DNA of 64,000 nucleotides from Neurospora tetrasperma FGSC 2508 (GCF_000213175.1 NW_009799100.1:1756705-1820704); one strand, 5' to 3'. Numbered from the stretch's first letter, positions 49,712-61,840 are shown. Numbers and translations: made by a program. Notes: generated by a model from the letters alone, not told the origin.

Positions 49712-49748
49712 ACTTCAGAGCCCGATTTCACGGGAGCCAAACACGCCC
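49712..49748 (-). repeat. Harbinger right terminal inverted repeat
   Basis: This is the reverse complement of the left repeat with one mismatch. It is followed by TAA (49749-49751), matching the TAA before the left end. Confidence 0.93.
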
Positions 49749-50287
49749 TAAGCCTGGCCCAGGTGGCTTCCGTCATTTGGCTTGCGCGAGCTGGACACAC
49801 AGTCACAGTCACACAGAAGCCGGCCCTGCGCCCAATGTCAGCAACTGGAATCCCCGCTAGCGTCCCTGCCTCGCGTGTACTTCTCCACGAATCTATCGGG
49901 CCAAGGTACCTCCTGTGAGGTAGGGAGGGGCAAGGGGCACGCTCGCTTTCAAGGCGAAAGGCACGGAAAGTCTTAAGCCCAACATAACGTAGGGAACTTT
50001 ATTATCGATCATGAACAATGGCATATGGCATTCATCTCATCCGGGGAACGACCGCAAGTATTTGTAATGAAACGCTGCCCTACATATATCAGAAATGACT
50101 TGAAACCTCATTCTCTGCTCGAATACCGTGCTCTGACGGCACGTTCCGCTCTTGGCCCCGAATCCGTACCAATGCCCATACTTGCCTCATCATTGATATA
50201 CTATCATTACTTTAACTTGCTCTTTATATATATCTCCAATATCACTTCAGTAGATCATCTGTCTTTGCAACTTGGGTTCATTACAGC
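49749..50287. other. intergenic between island and exo84
   Basis: GC-balanced DNA returns immediately after the right TAA. This holds the 3' region of exo84; no gene is supported. Confidence 0.5.
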
Positions 50288-52596
50288 TCAGGACAGACCC
50301 AGCCCAACCGAAGCGCCACCAGGCACTGTAGTAGATGTACCAACATTCCGCCCAACCAGGTTCCGAAAGTCAAGTCCAACGTCAGAGAGCATACTCGCGT
50401 GCTCCTTTGCCCTGTTCACACACTCAGTCCATACCTCGCCGCCCTCCTCTGCACTGCTGAGCTGTCTAGCTAGGATGACGTTGAAGGCGTCGACTTCCTC
50501 CTTGGCCCACTTCACGCAGGCACTCATCATAGGTGGTGGGAAGCAACTCTGAAAGCAAATGACCGTATTCCGTATGACCATAAAGTAAACGAATGAAATC
50601 TCCCAGATATACAGGTGCAGATCTCCCTGGAATATGCATTGCCTACTGGGCGTCAGTCCAATCCTAACAGAGTCAAAAGCCCAACTGGTTTGCGCAAACA
50701 TACCTTGATCGCTTTTGAATGACCTCACTTCGGGCCTCGAGGTAGGCTTCCCGCGCTCTATCCTCAAATCCCAACCTGACCAACCACGTCACGTTCCTTT
50801 TAGTCTTTTTCTGGTCATTATGGCTGTTCACGAGCTCACGGACAATCAAAGTCGCAAGCCTGGCGCATCTCTCATCCACTTTGAACGAGATAAAGTCCTG
50901 TGCGATCATGTTGTTCTTCAGACCGGAGGCGAGGTTTTTCAACATCTCGATTCGCGCAACGGCTGGCTCGATTTGCTGAAGGGCAATGTTGATGTCCAGT
51001 TCGTCCATTTGGCTCTCCACCCAACGCAGGTTCTGTTGTTTCCCATCGACCTCGATGAGCATGTCCTTGATATCGGAAAGAGTCTCCAGAAGCTCTGTCT
51101 TTTGGAGCAGACCCGGATCGCGTGAGGCAAAGTAGTTGATCGTTTCTTTTGCCTTATTAGTCGCATCTCGTTCTGATTGAAGGTTCCTGCGTAGTTCCTC
51201 CACCGTCTTGCGGATATTTAGAATCAAGGTTGTCTTCTCGGGGTCCTCGGGCTTCTCGGTTCTGTAAATGAAGGACTCGTTCTGACCGCCACCTCTGACC
51301 ATAATCGCATCAGCAAGCTTATTACGGCCATTTGACGAGTCTCCGGTTCCAGCCATGTCAACAACTTCAACGTCCAAGAGATGCCAGCAACGGTCAGCAA
51401 CGAGCTTCGTCATGGGGCCCCGTGCATCCGCTCCAGGACCGTCGATCTTTCTCTTCTTGCGCGACGCAATCAGCAAGTGGTCGTTGAGCAAAAAGATTTG
51501 CATGGAGCGCCTCGACTTGTAGGTGGCGTTATCTAGTTCAATCCATGGGCCTGCATTTTGAACAACATGGCGGCCTTGTGAATTGGGTAAGAACTTTTGT
51601 GATCCTTCGACACTTTTGTATAGAGCCTATCGATATGTTTAGCAAGGATACGAGTGAAGTCGGGTTTGAAGGTAATACTGACTTGCATCTGAGCGCTCCA
51701 CAAGGCAGTTCGGTCAGTGATGGAGCTTCGCCTGTCTCTCTTGCTCAATCCTGTCGAAAACTCGGGTCCCAAACTCCCCGAACTATCGGCACTGTTGGAG
51801 GAAGCTCGAAGGGCGGTAGTGTTCGTCTTAAGTTCCAACATGAGGTTGCGGAGAGTGCGCATCTCCCCTTTGAGCTTCTCGGCCTCTTTGCTGATCTTGA
51901 TAAACTGCGTGCGGTTCTGGTAGACATTTTGCTGAAGGTCGGCAGCTGCTCGAGCCTTGAGTTGTTTCAAGGCGTCCTCGTAGTCCCGTATCTCATCTTC
52001 GGTCGCTTCACCGAGAACCTCGGCCACATCTAGTAGCAAGTCAGCAAATCGATCCGTGACCCCTATCCTTGTCCAACCCCCATGACGTACACTGCTCGGG
52101 AGCAAAGTTAGGGTCTCTCAGGGTCCGTATGTCCACCCTAGGTGGTTCCCTTCCCATGGGTCCAAGTCCTCCAGCATCTCCTCCTCTAGATGGCGGGGAG
52201 CCGACCTGGGCTTGCATGTACTTTTCGAGGTCCGGAAGAGCAGGCATCGGATTCGAAGACGGGTCAAAGTCGGTTGGCATATTACCGAAGCGAGTCGAAT
52301 ACCGCTTCTTAACCAAATCTGATGTCTATTGGGAATAACAGATTCACGTGTTAGCCTCAAGACTCCAGCCATTGGCGTTGCTGATGAGAGAGAGCTCCCC
52401 TTACCTTGCCGCCCGGGGGCGGAGGCCGTGGTCTCGTCATGCGTGGTTCGTCGGCCATTGTAGCCTCCGGAGGGGGTTGAGGCATGCCATTGTCCTGTGG
52501 TATCGGAGCCGAAATCTGCCTGGGAGCGCTGATGGTTGGGCGGTTCTTCCGCTTGCCGCCGCTTCTCAGCGATATCTTGGATCGTTCTTCGGACAT
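50288..52596 (-). CDS. exo84: Exocyst complex component Exo84
   Basis: Five exons (52596-52405, 52325-52091, 52029-51683, 51626-50704, 50642-50288) encode about 683 aa. The N-terminus is Pro/Arg rich (KRKNRPTISAPRQISAPIP). A Vps51/Exo84-type coiled coil follows (~145-210: YVAEVLGEATEDEIRDYEDA, LKARAAADLQQNVYQNRTQF). The centre is a PH-like domain (~285-400: GPWIELDNATYKSRRSMQIF, LLNDHLLIASRKKRK, CWHLLDVEVVDM). The C-terminal half is the helical Exo84 rod (LDINIALQQIEPAVARIEML, ARLATLIVRELVNSH, CVKWAKEEVDAFNVILARQL). Exo84 is part of the octameric exocyst that tethers secretory vesicles at the plasma membrane, in fungi at the hyphal tip. All four introns keep frame and have GT-AG ends, two of them GTACGT or GTATGT type. 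Confidence 0.92.
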
Positions 52597-53406
52597 GATG
52601 GTGGTCGCTAGTCCTTAATCGCCCGCTCGGAACATGAGAGTCGAAGGAAGAGGTCAGGTTGTCGCTGTTGTGTCGTCGGAGCTATCGCACGGCTAAACAC
52701 GCTGCGACATACAGGTACTGGCGAGGTGTCAGCGAGTGGGAGGGCAGAGGGTCGCGGAACAACACGCCACCAGATTATTGACTGTGGTTGTTGATAGCTT
52801 CAAAAGTGACATGGAGGCAGCAAGTGACAACCTCCAGGCTGATGGCAATGGGGAAACGTCTCCGCAGTCCGGATGGACACACCCCCTGGATAGCGGGTAC
52901 CTGTACGTATGTACCTGGCCGTGGAACGTCCCTTCTGTAACCCCGGCCGTCGTTGCCAGCGCCGTGGAAAGCCATTGGCTCGTGCACCACTGTTCAAGTC
53001 CTTGCTAGCGTCATTGGCCCGTGAGCTTGTCGGTAACGCGGAGTGCAGTTTGGAAAAAAATATCAAATCGATAACCGGATCAGGGCGTGTTGAAGAAATC
53101 CAAGCTGGGACAACTTGAATCTCAACTGTTCGTGTAGTGTACGGGTACGATAATTACGGTATGTGCAATGTCTTGACCTGCAAGCTTACCTCTAACCATC
53201 CAATCTTCGGGAGTGCTGTTGATGTCCATTGCTTGTGAACCTTCCCGTGGAGCCAGTGTCATATACTGACCCCCACTTGCAGCAGTCTTTCCGGTAGTAC
53301 TAAGAAATCGAGAGGCTCAATATCCATCGCATCTTTCCCTACCATTATAATTCTTCTCTCTCGACTCTCCCCCGCATCCACCATCACCACACAACGAGCC
53401 AACAAG
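52597..53406. promoter_or_regulatory. divergent promoter region of exo84 and tom20
   Basis: This 0.8-kb stretch lies between the divergent starts of exo84 (-) and tom20 (+). The tom20 side ends in a CT-rich leader (about 53340-53400) as is common before highly expressed fungal genes. No other gene is seen. Confidence 0.5.
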
Positions 53407-54178
53407 ATGCCGTCGCAAGCCGTCACCTACACCACCGCTGCCGTTGCGGCCGTCGCCACGGGTTTCCTCGGTTAGTTTGCACTTGGATCTCAACGTCACC
53501 ACTTTCTCGAGATGTAACCATTAGTTGCTGATGCCTTGCGCTCCCCTACCTTCCAGCCTACGCCGTCTACTTCGACTACAAGAGGCGCAATGACCCCGAG
53601 TTCAGGAGACAACTCAGGCGCAGCGCCAGGCGACAGGCTCGTCAGGAGAAAGAATACGCCGAGTTGAGCCAGCAGGCCCAGAGACAACGAATCAGGCAAA
53701 TGGTTGATGAGGCCAAGGAGGAGGGCTTCCCTACCACTTCGGACGAGAAGGAGGCCTACTTCCTCGAGCAGGTCCAGGCTGGTGAGATCTTGGGCCAGGA
53801 TCGTAAGTGTTTTGCCAACCAAGCGAGAAGAAGGAACGGAACTTCCGGGACATGTGTCGGCTACTAACACTCCATTCGTAACAGCCACCAAGGCCATCGA
53901 TGCCTCCCTCGCTTTCTACAAGGCCCTCAAGGTCTACCCCACGCCCGGCGACCTTATCAGCATCTACGACAAGACCGTTGCCAAGGTAAGAGGAATACGC
54001 CGCATAGCACGGGTGGAATGTTTACTGATCCGACAAACACTAGCCCATCCTCGACATCCTCGCCGAGATGATCGCTTACGACCCCAGCCTCAAAATTGGC
54101 ACCAACTACACCGGCGGCGTCGACGTTGCCGAGCTCATGCGCGAGATGGCCTCCGCCCCCGGTGTTGGCCTCGACTAA
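53407..54178 (+). CDS. tom20: Mitochondrial import receptor Tom20 (MOM19)
   Basis: Four exons (53407-53470, 53557-53802, 53885-53985, 54044-54178) encode about 181 aa, which is the length I remember for the Neurospora protein. An N-terminal membrane anchor ([20 protein letters not shown]) is followed by [18 protein letters not shown], a basic charged linker, then the TPR-like receptor fold ([40 protein letters not shown]). Tom20 sits in the outer mitochondrial membrane with its C-terminal domain in the cytosol and binds presequences before passing them to Tom22/Tom40. The end GVGLD is short and typical. It is divergent from exo84 and convergent with tyw1. Confidence 0.95.
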
Positions 54179-55307
54179 ACGAGTCCACCAAATACAGCAA
54201 GAAGCATAACGCTAGGGAGAGTGACAACAATAGCCCACCTCCCAAGAAACGTCCGGGGGTGTCAGTTGACGTTGCGGTGGTTCCCCTCGCAGTCCCTCAA
54301 AGGGGTTAGGGGAATTGGGTGGTTACGGTTGTTGGGAAAACGGCGCGTGACGCACCATCGATGGCTTTTGTGGACGAAAGGAAGAAAGCTAGGAATAGTG
54401 GAAACAGGACGAGCATTCCAACAGACGACCCCGGATCGATTTATACCCAGCCAGCTAGAAGAAAAAGGGGAGGCTAGCGGTCCTTTGCTTGTCTGACACA
54501 TAACTCCCCTTTCACGCACGTCCTTTGCACCGCACTTTGGCTCTCTCTCCCCGGTCAGTATTGCTCTCTCACATCACCACTCTTGAACTCCCAACAGGTC
54601 AGCAGGTTTACGAGCACCACACTTCCTCCCTTATCATTGGCTGGCTGGTATCTCGACCGAGCGTTTGAGGGTCGAACGCTCACCCGAACTATCTACCTAC
54701 CACCTTGTACCATATTTCTGTTCTGTTCTGTTCATGTTCCGGAGATGCGCGGGATGGTGGTGCGTCTCCTATTTTATCCTGTAGCATCATGTACATAGCG
54801 AAAAATTGGGTCCTATCAGGAAAACGGACGGTGATTTCAGCATGCGCAAACGGGACAGGCAGGTACGGGGTCTGCAGGCCACTTCAGGGGTGCTTAATGA
54901 GACAAGAACGTAAGAAACGTACTGCCAATCTTCCCATTACAGTCCAGTACCAGTTTGTTTGTTAGCTCAAGACCTCGTGTCAACTTTCCTCTGCGTTTTT
55001 ATGGCTAACCAATGCGTGATCCTACCTTGAATACGCTATTTCTGATATTCAAAATGTTATATTGAATCAGGCCAATGCTCTTTGTCATACTTGCTTAGCC
55101 ATTCAATTTGTCCACGTGAGCTTTGGGACTATACGGTATTTGTACGCTATCAGGAATACCTCCTACCCAGTATCAAGCTGACAATCAGACCAGAGTTGGA
55201 GTGTGGATCAAAATCCAAATCAGCAAGATTTACATCATGAGTTGGGTATGTACGTTATTTACCCCTGAATACTTGTACAATTTTGCTTACCATGCTCATC
55301 CCCATCT
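54179..55307. other. intergenic between convergent tom20 and tyw1
   Basis: 3' region of both genes. Open frames here show no family features. No gene is supported. Confidence 0.5.
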
Positions 55308-57927
55308 CTATGGTCTCTCAATCGGTCGACCCTTCCTATCCACCCTCTGATCTCTGGGATCAAACCCGCCATTGCCCCAGGTCGCCCACTCGGGCGTCGC
55401 AGCGCCCATGTAGTCCTCTGGGCCAAAATCGCCATCTGGGCCCTTTTCCTCCAAGAGATCGAAGAATTTCTCGTAATCAATAAGAGTATGGTACTTTCCG
55501 TCAACCTTGAACCGGTCGCTAGCCAGCAAAACACAGCAACTGTGCGCGTGTTCGGCCGCTATCCCGTACCCCAACCCGCGCTTGTTCAGCGCGTCGTTCA
55601 GCTTAACTACAAAGTCGCACACCTCCTGGTAAAAGGGGACGTTGGCCATTGTGAGCCCGGCAGCGCCGGCAGTGGAGGTACCGCAATAAGTCACGCCTTT
55701 TAGCTCTATAAAGCAAGGAAGGGCCCGTTCGACCAGGTCCGCGTACCCCTCGATCTCGTCCTCGATGTTGAAGTCCTTGACCAGCGTCAGGCGGAAGACG
55801 GTACGCTGACGGAACCGGCGCTCGCGCAGGATGTCGAGGCAGCGCTGGAAGCGCTCCCAAAAGTCACGATGAAGCGGCCGATCGATACGACGGAGCGAGT
55901 TCTTGTTGGAGGCATCAATGCTGACATACAGCTGCGTGACGTGCTGCAAAGCGGCGAGCTGGTCCGGGTGCTGGGCATTGCAGACAAGAAAGGAGGAGAT
56001 GCGCTCCTTGTGCAGCATGCCCAGGAATTCGTTGATGTACGGGTAAAAGATGGGCTCGCCGACCAGCGAAAGGGCGCAGTGCCGGATGCGCATTGCTTCC
56101 ACGAAACGGCTGCTCGAAACTCCCGGGACGCCACGCATCATCTTGATTTTCTTGTAGTGATTCTCCTTGATGCCGTTGAATATGAGGTCTGGAGGGTCGA
56201 CGACCCAGCGCCAGGAGGTGCCGACTGGGTTGGTGCCATGACGCCAGCAGAAGACGCACTTGTTGGAGCAGGAGAGCGAGGGCGTGGCCTCTGCGCACCT
56301 GTGGCTCGCGATTCCGTAGAAAGAATACTACTCAGTGGTAAAGTTAGATCTCGACTCGATACACAACCATAGTGTAGATCTTACTTTATAACATGAGCCC
56401 CTCGAGCGGAGCGCTGACTTGGTCCAACGGCAGATCTGAAATAGGGTTAGGGTTAGTTACCAATTAATTTAATTGCCCCGTCAATAGACTTTGTAATCAG
56501 GGTATTACTTTACCTTCACCCCGCTGTGAGAGCCGACAATACTATACCCTTGCTTGGTCAAGGATGTATATGTTGGTGAGTCTTTCGGGACCATCTCCTT
56601 AACGGTAACAGTTGCTGACTTCCTTGCGCGAACAGTCTTTCCGGTCTTTCCGAAGTCGGTAAAGTCAATCGCAATCGGCGCGGCTGGACCATCTCCCTGT
56701 GATTGTTTCATGATGCGTCCCAAATCCTCGACATCTTCGAGGGTCTTCTTGGACTCGGACTCCTCGTACACAACCTCACCGTCATCCTCCGCGATATCTT
56801 CTTCGTCGCTTTCGAAGGGGTCGCCAGAACCGGGAACGCCCTCTCCAAGACTTCCAGTCTGCTCGATCATCTTGAGAACGTCCACGATTCCGTTTTGCCA
56901 TTCAGACAGTCTCTCCTTACCATCTCGCTTGTAGTCGCCCATGCCGAGTGGGAATGCGCGCTTACGCCCTGTAAGCTTGGCCATCCACCTGTCCACCTGC
57001 TTAGCCTGCACGCAGTAGCCCTCCTCCTCCGTAGGCCATCCATCTCTATCGCCATACCCAAACACTGAGTATCCAATAAGCGGCGCCAATGGGGATGTAT
57101 CGATGCGAAAATCGTTATGTGTCTCGTCCAGATGCGCAAGGAAGGTGTCGTTGATGGAATCAATATTGTAACTGGGAATGATCAAGCAGTAAAAATAGTC
57201 CACGGGACCTTTCATAGGTGAAAGGAAATATTCGTCAAAGTCGATCTCGGCAAGGTCGAGGACCTGGGGGGCCAAAAAGTTGCTCTCGGCTTTGCTCTCG
57301 GCGTCCGATTGACCAACGAGCAAGTCTCCGAGCTCCTTTGCAAAATCCTTAGTGTACCGTTCCGTATTGCCTGTGAGTGACGAGTAAAAGACGAGGACCT
57401 GAATCTTGCGCGGCCCTTCGCTTTCGCTACCGGTGTCGTTGCCATTCGTTCCTTTCTTCGTGCGGACCTTGTCGCCCTTTATCCTCTTGGGACCACCATT
57501 AGCAGACTTCGCCTTCTTTGTAATCGCCGCGCCGGTCTTCTTGTCCTCGACTTCTGTCTCAACAAGTGTAGTTTCCTTCGTTTTCTCGTTGGGTTCGTAG
57601 ATCTTGGGCAGGACGAGCAGCGCTTGTCTCGGTTCCGAATAGAGATGGAGGTAGGTCCTCAGTAGACCCAATAGGAAAACGGCCGAGAGAAGGATGGGGA
57701 TTCGGTGTTCGTGCCACAGTTCCACGGCATCTGGTATAGGCCGGCGCAGAGAGTACAATTAGCTTCGGCGAACCAATGCAACTCCGGTGTCACCCCAACA
57801 CCATCCACTTGTGCGCGCGCAGGCACGAGACCCAAGAGGGGCAAAAAGATATTTCGAGATGGAATGACATACAGCGAGCAACCTCGGCGACGGCCGCCGG
57901 GTTCAGACCCGGTATTTCGAAAGGCAT
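55308..57927 (-). CDS. tyw1: TYW1, tRNA wybutosine-synthesis radical-SAM enzyme
   Basis: Four exons (57927-57873, 57730-56514, 56435-56385, 56327-55308) encode about 780 aa. An N-terminal hydrophobic helix (ILLSAVFLLGLLRTYLHL) suggests membrane anchoring. A flavodoxin domain spans ~130-300 (VLVFYSSLTGNTERYTKDFA, FGYGDRDGWP). After an acidic linker comes CRWTKSALRGRGSCYKYSFY, then the radical-SAM domain with the CSNKCVFC cluster (C-x3-C-x2-C) and WRHGTNPVGTSWRWVVDPP. The end, PEWATWGNGGFDPRDQRVDR, is the family's C-terminal signature. TYW1 makes the tricyclic 4-demethylwyosine base from m1G37 of tRNA-Phe using pyruvate. The start at 57927 is needed because the main exon has no in-frame ATG at its 5' end; exon 1 adds MPFEIPGLNPAAVAEVAR. 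The second intron contains two telomere-like CCCTAA units before its acceptor. A piece of exon 4 is copied at 27520-27663. Confidence 0.95.
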
Positions 57928-58505
57928 GACTGGTCTGGCGTTGTTGGTTTCCCTGGAAGGGAGAGGCTACGACATACGCAACCGAGTTTTGCGAATGTTC
58001 AGTTTGCTGTTGCAAAAATCACACAAAGAAGAAAATCTTGCCCCGCACCAAGATAGAGCTACTACACTACAAACGGAACGGCGCTTTTGAGATCCATGCA
58101 AGCAATTGTGGAGTTTTCGTTTTAGCGCTTTGTGGGGCCGAGACGCAGGGGTGTCTATCGAACACCCGCACACGCTCGATACTTACGGCACCAGGCTTTC
58201 GAGACTCCCTTTCATTTCATCATGAGGGCCTGGAAATCATACTTCAGAGAATATACGCCTTCGCGAGCCATGTTAGATTGCGTTTCACATTGAATTCATA
58301 ATTTGAGAGTTCCTTTGATAGATTAAACTGAGCTTGGACTGTACCATTACACAAGAAGCACCATACCACTCAACATAGCAAAATCGAAGAGCATTCCATT
58401 GACACAAGATAAATCCAAATCGATATCTGCTGAGGAGATCTGCCAGAAAGTAACAATTCATACACTGAACTCTCACCATCCGTTACCAGTTGCTCCACCA
58501 CCCAG
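57928..58505. other. intergenic upstream of tyw1
   Basis: This holds the tyw1 promoter and the 3' region of the transporter gene. No gene is seen. Confidence 0.5.
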
Positions 58506-59411
58506 TTATGCAACATCCTCATCACTGTCCTCCTTTTCCGTATCATCCACCGCCGGTATTCCATCGCCTTGTCTCCCACGACTCCCCGACCCTTCAGCCT
58601 GGACAGCACGCCTGTATGTCGCCAGCCCACCCTCAGCCAAACCTTCCGTCGATCCACCAACGGAAGCAGCATCATTGTTGCCACTACCATTGCCAGTACT
58701 ATGTCCATCTCCATCCTGTTTTGTGTCACTACTCCCTTGACCTTCGCCCTCGTCTTTCCGTCCGACAATTACGTTCCCCGCAACCAGCATAGCAGCGCCC
58801 ACCCACCACATAGGTGGTAACGCCTCAGAAAAGATGACAAAACCGAGCATGGCGGTGATGACGAAGTTAGATGACGTGTTCATGATGGAGACCTGCGTAG
58901 TGGAAAGACCACACTTGAGGGCTTTGGTAAAGAGCGTCCACATCTGTGAGAATAAGAAGAGGTGAGTAAGGGTGTGATAAACAGAAGAGGAGCTTGTGGC
59001 AAGGCAGTTGACTTACGACACCATTGAAGAGGAGATTGAGTCCAAAGAAGACCTATCATGAAAGTTATCAGGTCAGCCTTCATTGTCTCTCAAGCAATTC
59101 AGCATAACATAAACGGCGAGCATATTGACTTACACCTCTCACAACAACCTCAATCACCTTCTCTTCCTCGGAAAGATGCAGCAGCCTAGCAACAGCCTGA
59201 GAGAAGTTCGAAGTGAGTTCCGTCGTTGTCCTAGTCAAGTATTCATTAGCCTCTTCTTCAAGTCATCATCCCGACCATGGTCAACCATAATGTCAACGAA
59301 ACTGCAAACTTACAGCTTCGCAAAAGCTCCATTGAACGCAGCACACGCTCCACTAGCCATAGCAAGCACAATCCACTGATTCCGGCCTGCCCAAGTCGTC
59401 TTTGCCGGTTC

Positions 59412-59442
<31 letters not shown>

Positions 59443-59531
59443 TTAGACTTGAACCCTTCCGCCCGACCGCGACCATCTAACAACGGCCGGCGTTCGTCCT
59501 CGTCTGTCTGCACTCGTTGAGTGGAATCCAT
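58506..59531 (-). CDS. EamA/TMEM42-like small membrane transporter
   Basis: Four exons (59531-59314, 59230-59134, 59052-59017, 58943-58506) encode about 262 aa. The N-terminus is cytosolic with a poly-Ala run (GCT/GCA repeat at 59413-59442). Four or five hydrophobic helices follow (NQWIVLAMASGACAAFNGAF, VFFGLNLLFNGVMWTLFTKA, SNFVITAMLGFVIFSEALPP, MWWVGAAMLVAGNVIV), the order seen in TMEM42, a half-size relative of the drug/metabolite transporters. The block KLTTTELTSNF appears only if the acceptor at 59231 is used, and it keeps the frame. The tail is Gly/Asp/Ser rich and acidic (ending EKEDSDEDVA). Substrate and membrane are unknown. Confidence 0.83.
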
Positions 59532-61840
59532 GTTTTTCCTTGCACGTAGTCTTCCCCTCGGTTTGAGTTGAAGAGATAAAACGGTTTTTGATTTTATTGG
59601 TGGAGAGTACGGAAATTGGAATGCATTGCTAAGTACTGATGTCTTGGGAGACATACATACTGAGCTAAATGCTTGGGAGGGGAAATTTTGGGCCAGGATA
59701 GCGTCCCCCCGAGTTAGGTTCCACACAGTCGATTTCTTCGGGTCGTTTTTCTTGCATTGAATGAGCTCGTCCGAGGCACAATAAATGTGACGAACCAACA
59801 GGTTAGGTAAAACAGTCCACTACCGCGCGTCAAGGTTAAAGAAAAGGCCGTTGCAAGACTGTGATAGGTATTACCACAATTCGAAAAGACATCGGCTAGA
59901 GTCCCATGTGCATATTTTTTTATCCAGTAATTGACTAGAACTTGAGATTAGAGGTGTTACAAAGACGCTTGGATGCGTAGTAGGAATAGTATACCCAAGG
60001 GATGATGTCAAAGGTCTCAGTTATTTTGTCCAGGACGAGATGAGCATCTTGCAGAAGGGGGGGGAGTGGGGGCATGCACGGGCTAGAGACTGTTGCCGGC
60101 AGGGCAAGGCGCCTGGTTGGCTGCACCGTGCCGCACTAGCGGGGGGCTCGCCTGGCAACTTGAAGTCTGCCAGGCACATTCAGCCACGGGCATCAGCCCC
60201 ACGACAGGTTGATTGGGTTAGGCTAGATTTAGCTCCCCACTTTATTATTCCCTTTCAGTTTAATTGTTTTCCACAGTAATATTCTCCCTCCAGTCAACTC
60301 CAAACACAACAACATTATGTCGACGCGACTACGACGATCACCAGTTCATTGTTCTAATTGTCTTTTTTCCCGTCCACAGAAACAGGTCTTTCGAAGCTTC
60401 ATCTTGCCTTCAATTCATGTTTACGGCGTTCATGTGGTCAGAGATCAAACTGTATAACGGGAATATGTGTCTGGAACTGAAGTCAAGAAACCCCTGGATC
60501 TGAACTCTGAAGGGACCCTTTGCTTCCAATAATACACCACCTTCATGATGCATGCTGAACACTGCTATTGTGAGAACCCCATGTTTGCCTCGTACTACCT
60601 GAAAACATCAAGCAAGTGTATACACCACCTCGCCCATCACAGCCCGCAACTGTCACTCCAAATCATCCCACATTCCTTCTTAACACTACCTTTCACCACT
60701 TCAGAGCAGGTAATTACGACGACGATAAACGTGCCATATGGGGCAGTAGGAATTTCTAGCTCTTGTCGGCGGCCTCCCGGCTACCTGTCTAGAAGGGCAT
60801 AAGAGTTTGGCTTCCACCACCTCTTGGTTTTGAGACTATCTCGTCTTGAATTGAATATACTTACGTACAATGTTGCATTTGACAGCAACTTCAATGCCTG
60901 ATATTAAATATCTTTCTACTTCAACACCATCCCACAACAGCAGCTTAACCTTAACTATTGACCCTTCGACAACAGGCACTCGCCACTACAGCAAAGCAAA
61001 CGCACGAACGAGTTAGTTCCCCTCTTCGCATCTCCCCTCCTTACGTCTCAACTACTAATGTCTTCCTTACAGAAAAGCGTGTCAGAATATTGTACAGCGC
61101 CAGGCAGAACGCATTGGCCAATGAACCGGCGAGCTTACTTCTCTGTTACTCAAGCAGTGCGTTCCGCTCTCCTCCCTTGCCTTCCTTTCGCCGCCCCCTA
61201 TCTAACTCTTTTAGTTTACAAAGTTCGTTCTTCGACCATCCGTTATCGCGATGGTACATTATCGCTCGGCCAGTTCACGTTGTTAGCTACGGCGCAAGTG
61301 GTTTTTGCAGGAAACAACGACCACGGCTACTGTACCCATCGTCGTCTGAGTTTCAGTACTCGGTCCCGTTTCTCGAGGTTTCTGTGGACGGCTTAATCAA
61401 TCCGGAATGGTTGAGGAGACAATGCATGGCTGAGGAGATAGCCACAAAGCTTGGTTTACCTCCCTTCTTTGTAATCTATATGTTCTTCTGCTAACGTTTT
61501 GACTTCCATTGCATCGAAGACTCAAGCTGAGTGACCTCGATTCGCTCTACGGAGCTCCAGTCACATCAACGAAGGCGACCAGCGTCTCGACAAAACGAGC
61601 AAGTCGAGGCTGAGGAAGAATGACGCTTGCGTTGATAACAAAAGGCAGGAGACGTTGCCACCCACATTGATCCAAAAGCGTTAAGTACATTTAAAGCCCC
61701 CACGCATCTGGAGCTTTTCTGGGTCAGCATCTTTTCCTGCCTCTTTGGCTTTTCGTTTCCATCCGATACATAACCACAATTCTGCGACAATTATTCAGTG
61801 CAATCACTCAGTCATTGGATCATTCAGTCATTCATTCAAA
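59532..61840. other. intergenic with dispersed repeat copy B
   Basis: Apart from the repeat copy at 60093-60380 I see no supported gene. The longest plus frame (60958-61494) has no ATG at its 5' end, no conserved motif and Ser/Arg-biased composition typical of chance frames. Confidence 0.4.
60093..60380. repeat. dispersed repeat, copy B
   Basis: It matches the ends of copy A (20500-21112) in the same orientation: the ttgccggcagggcaaggcgc block, cgcctggcaa, cagccacgggcatcagcccc, and a downstream pyrimidine-rich block. It lacks about 340 bases present in copy A, so it is either the uninterrupted form or a deletion derivative. Confidence 0.5.

Larger units (their letters stand above)
38743..49748. 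mobile_element. PIF/Harbinger DNA transposon, RIP-mutated, with nested LTR element
   Basis: The 11.0-kb element is bounded by 37-bp terminal inverted repeats (GGGCGTGTTTGGCTCCCGTG...) and flanked on both sides by TAA. A 3-bp TWA duplication and GGG-type ends are typical of PIF/Harbinger. The left arm carries a transposase-like reading on the plus strand; a second, minus-strand reading that resembles the Myb/SANT-like partner ORF is split by the inserted chromovirus (41422-48801). Without that insert and one TATAG the element would be about 3.6 kb, a normal autonomous size. Base composition inside is strongly AT rich, while the terminal ~80 bp and the flanks are not. The change pattern is C-to-T / G-to-A, as in RIP. 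It is not expected to be active. Confidence 0.88.

Noticed and set aside
55869-56372. Plus-strand frame matching one at 27.0-27.7 kb on the minus strand
   Set aside because: Both are antisense shadows of tyw1 and of its copied fragment. The match is explained by the 144-bp duplication.
57758-57758. tyw1 start at 57758 (MYSLRR)
   Set aside because: That codon is TTG, not ATG. An upstream exon with ATG at 57927 splices in frame.
60958-61494. 178-codon plus-strand frame
   Set aside because: It has no ATG at its 5' end, an overlapping frame of similar quality, and biased Ser/Arg/Leu composition. It is probably chance.
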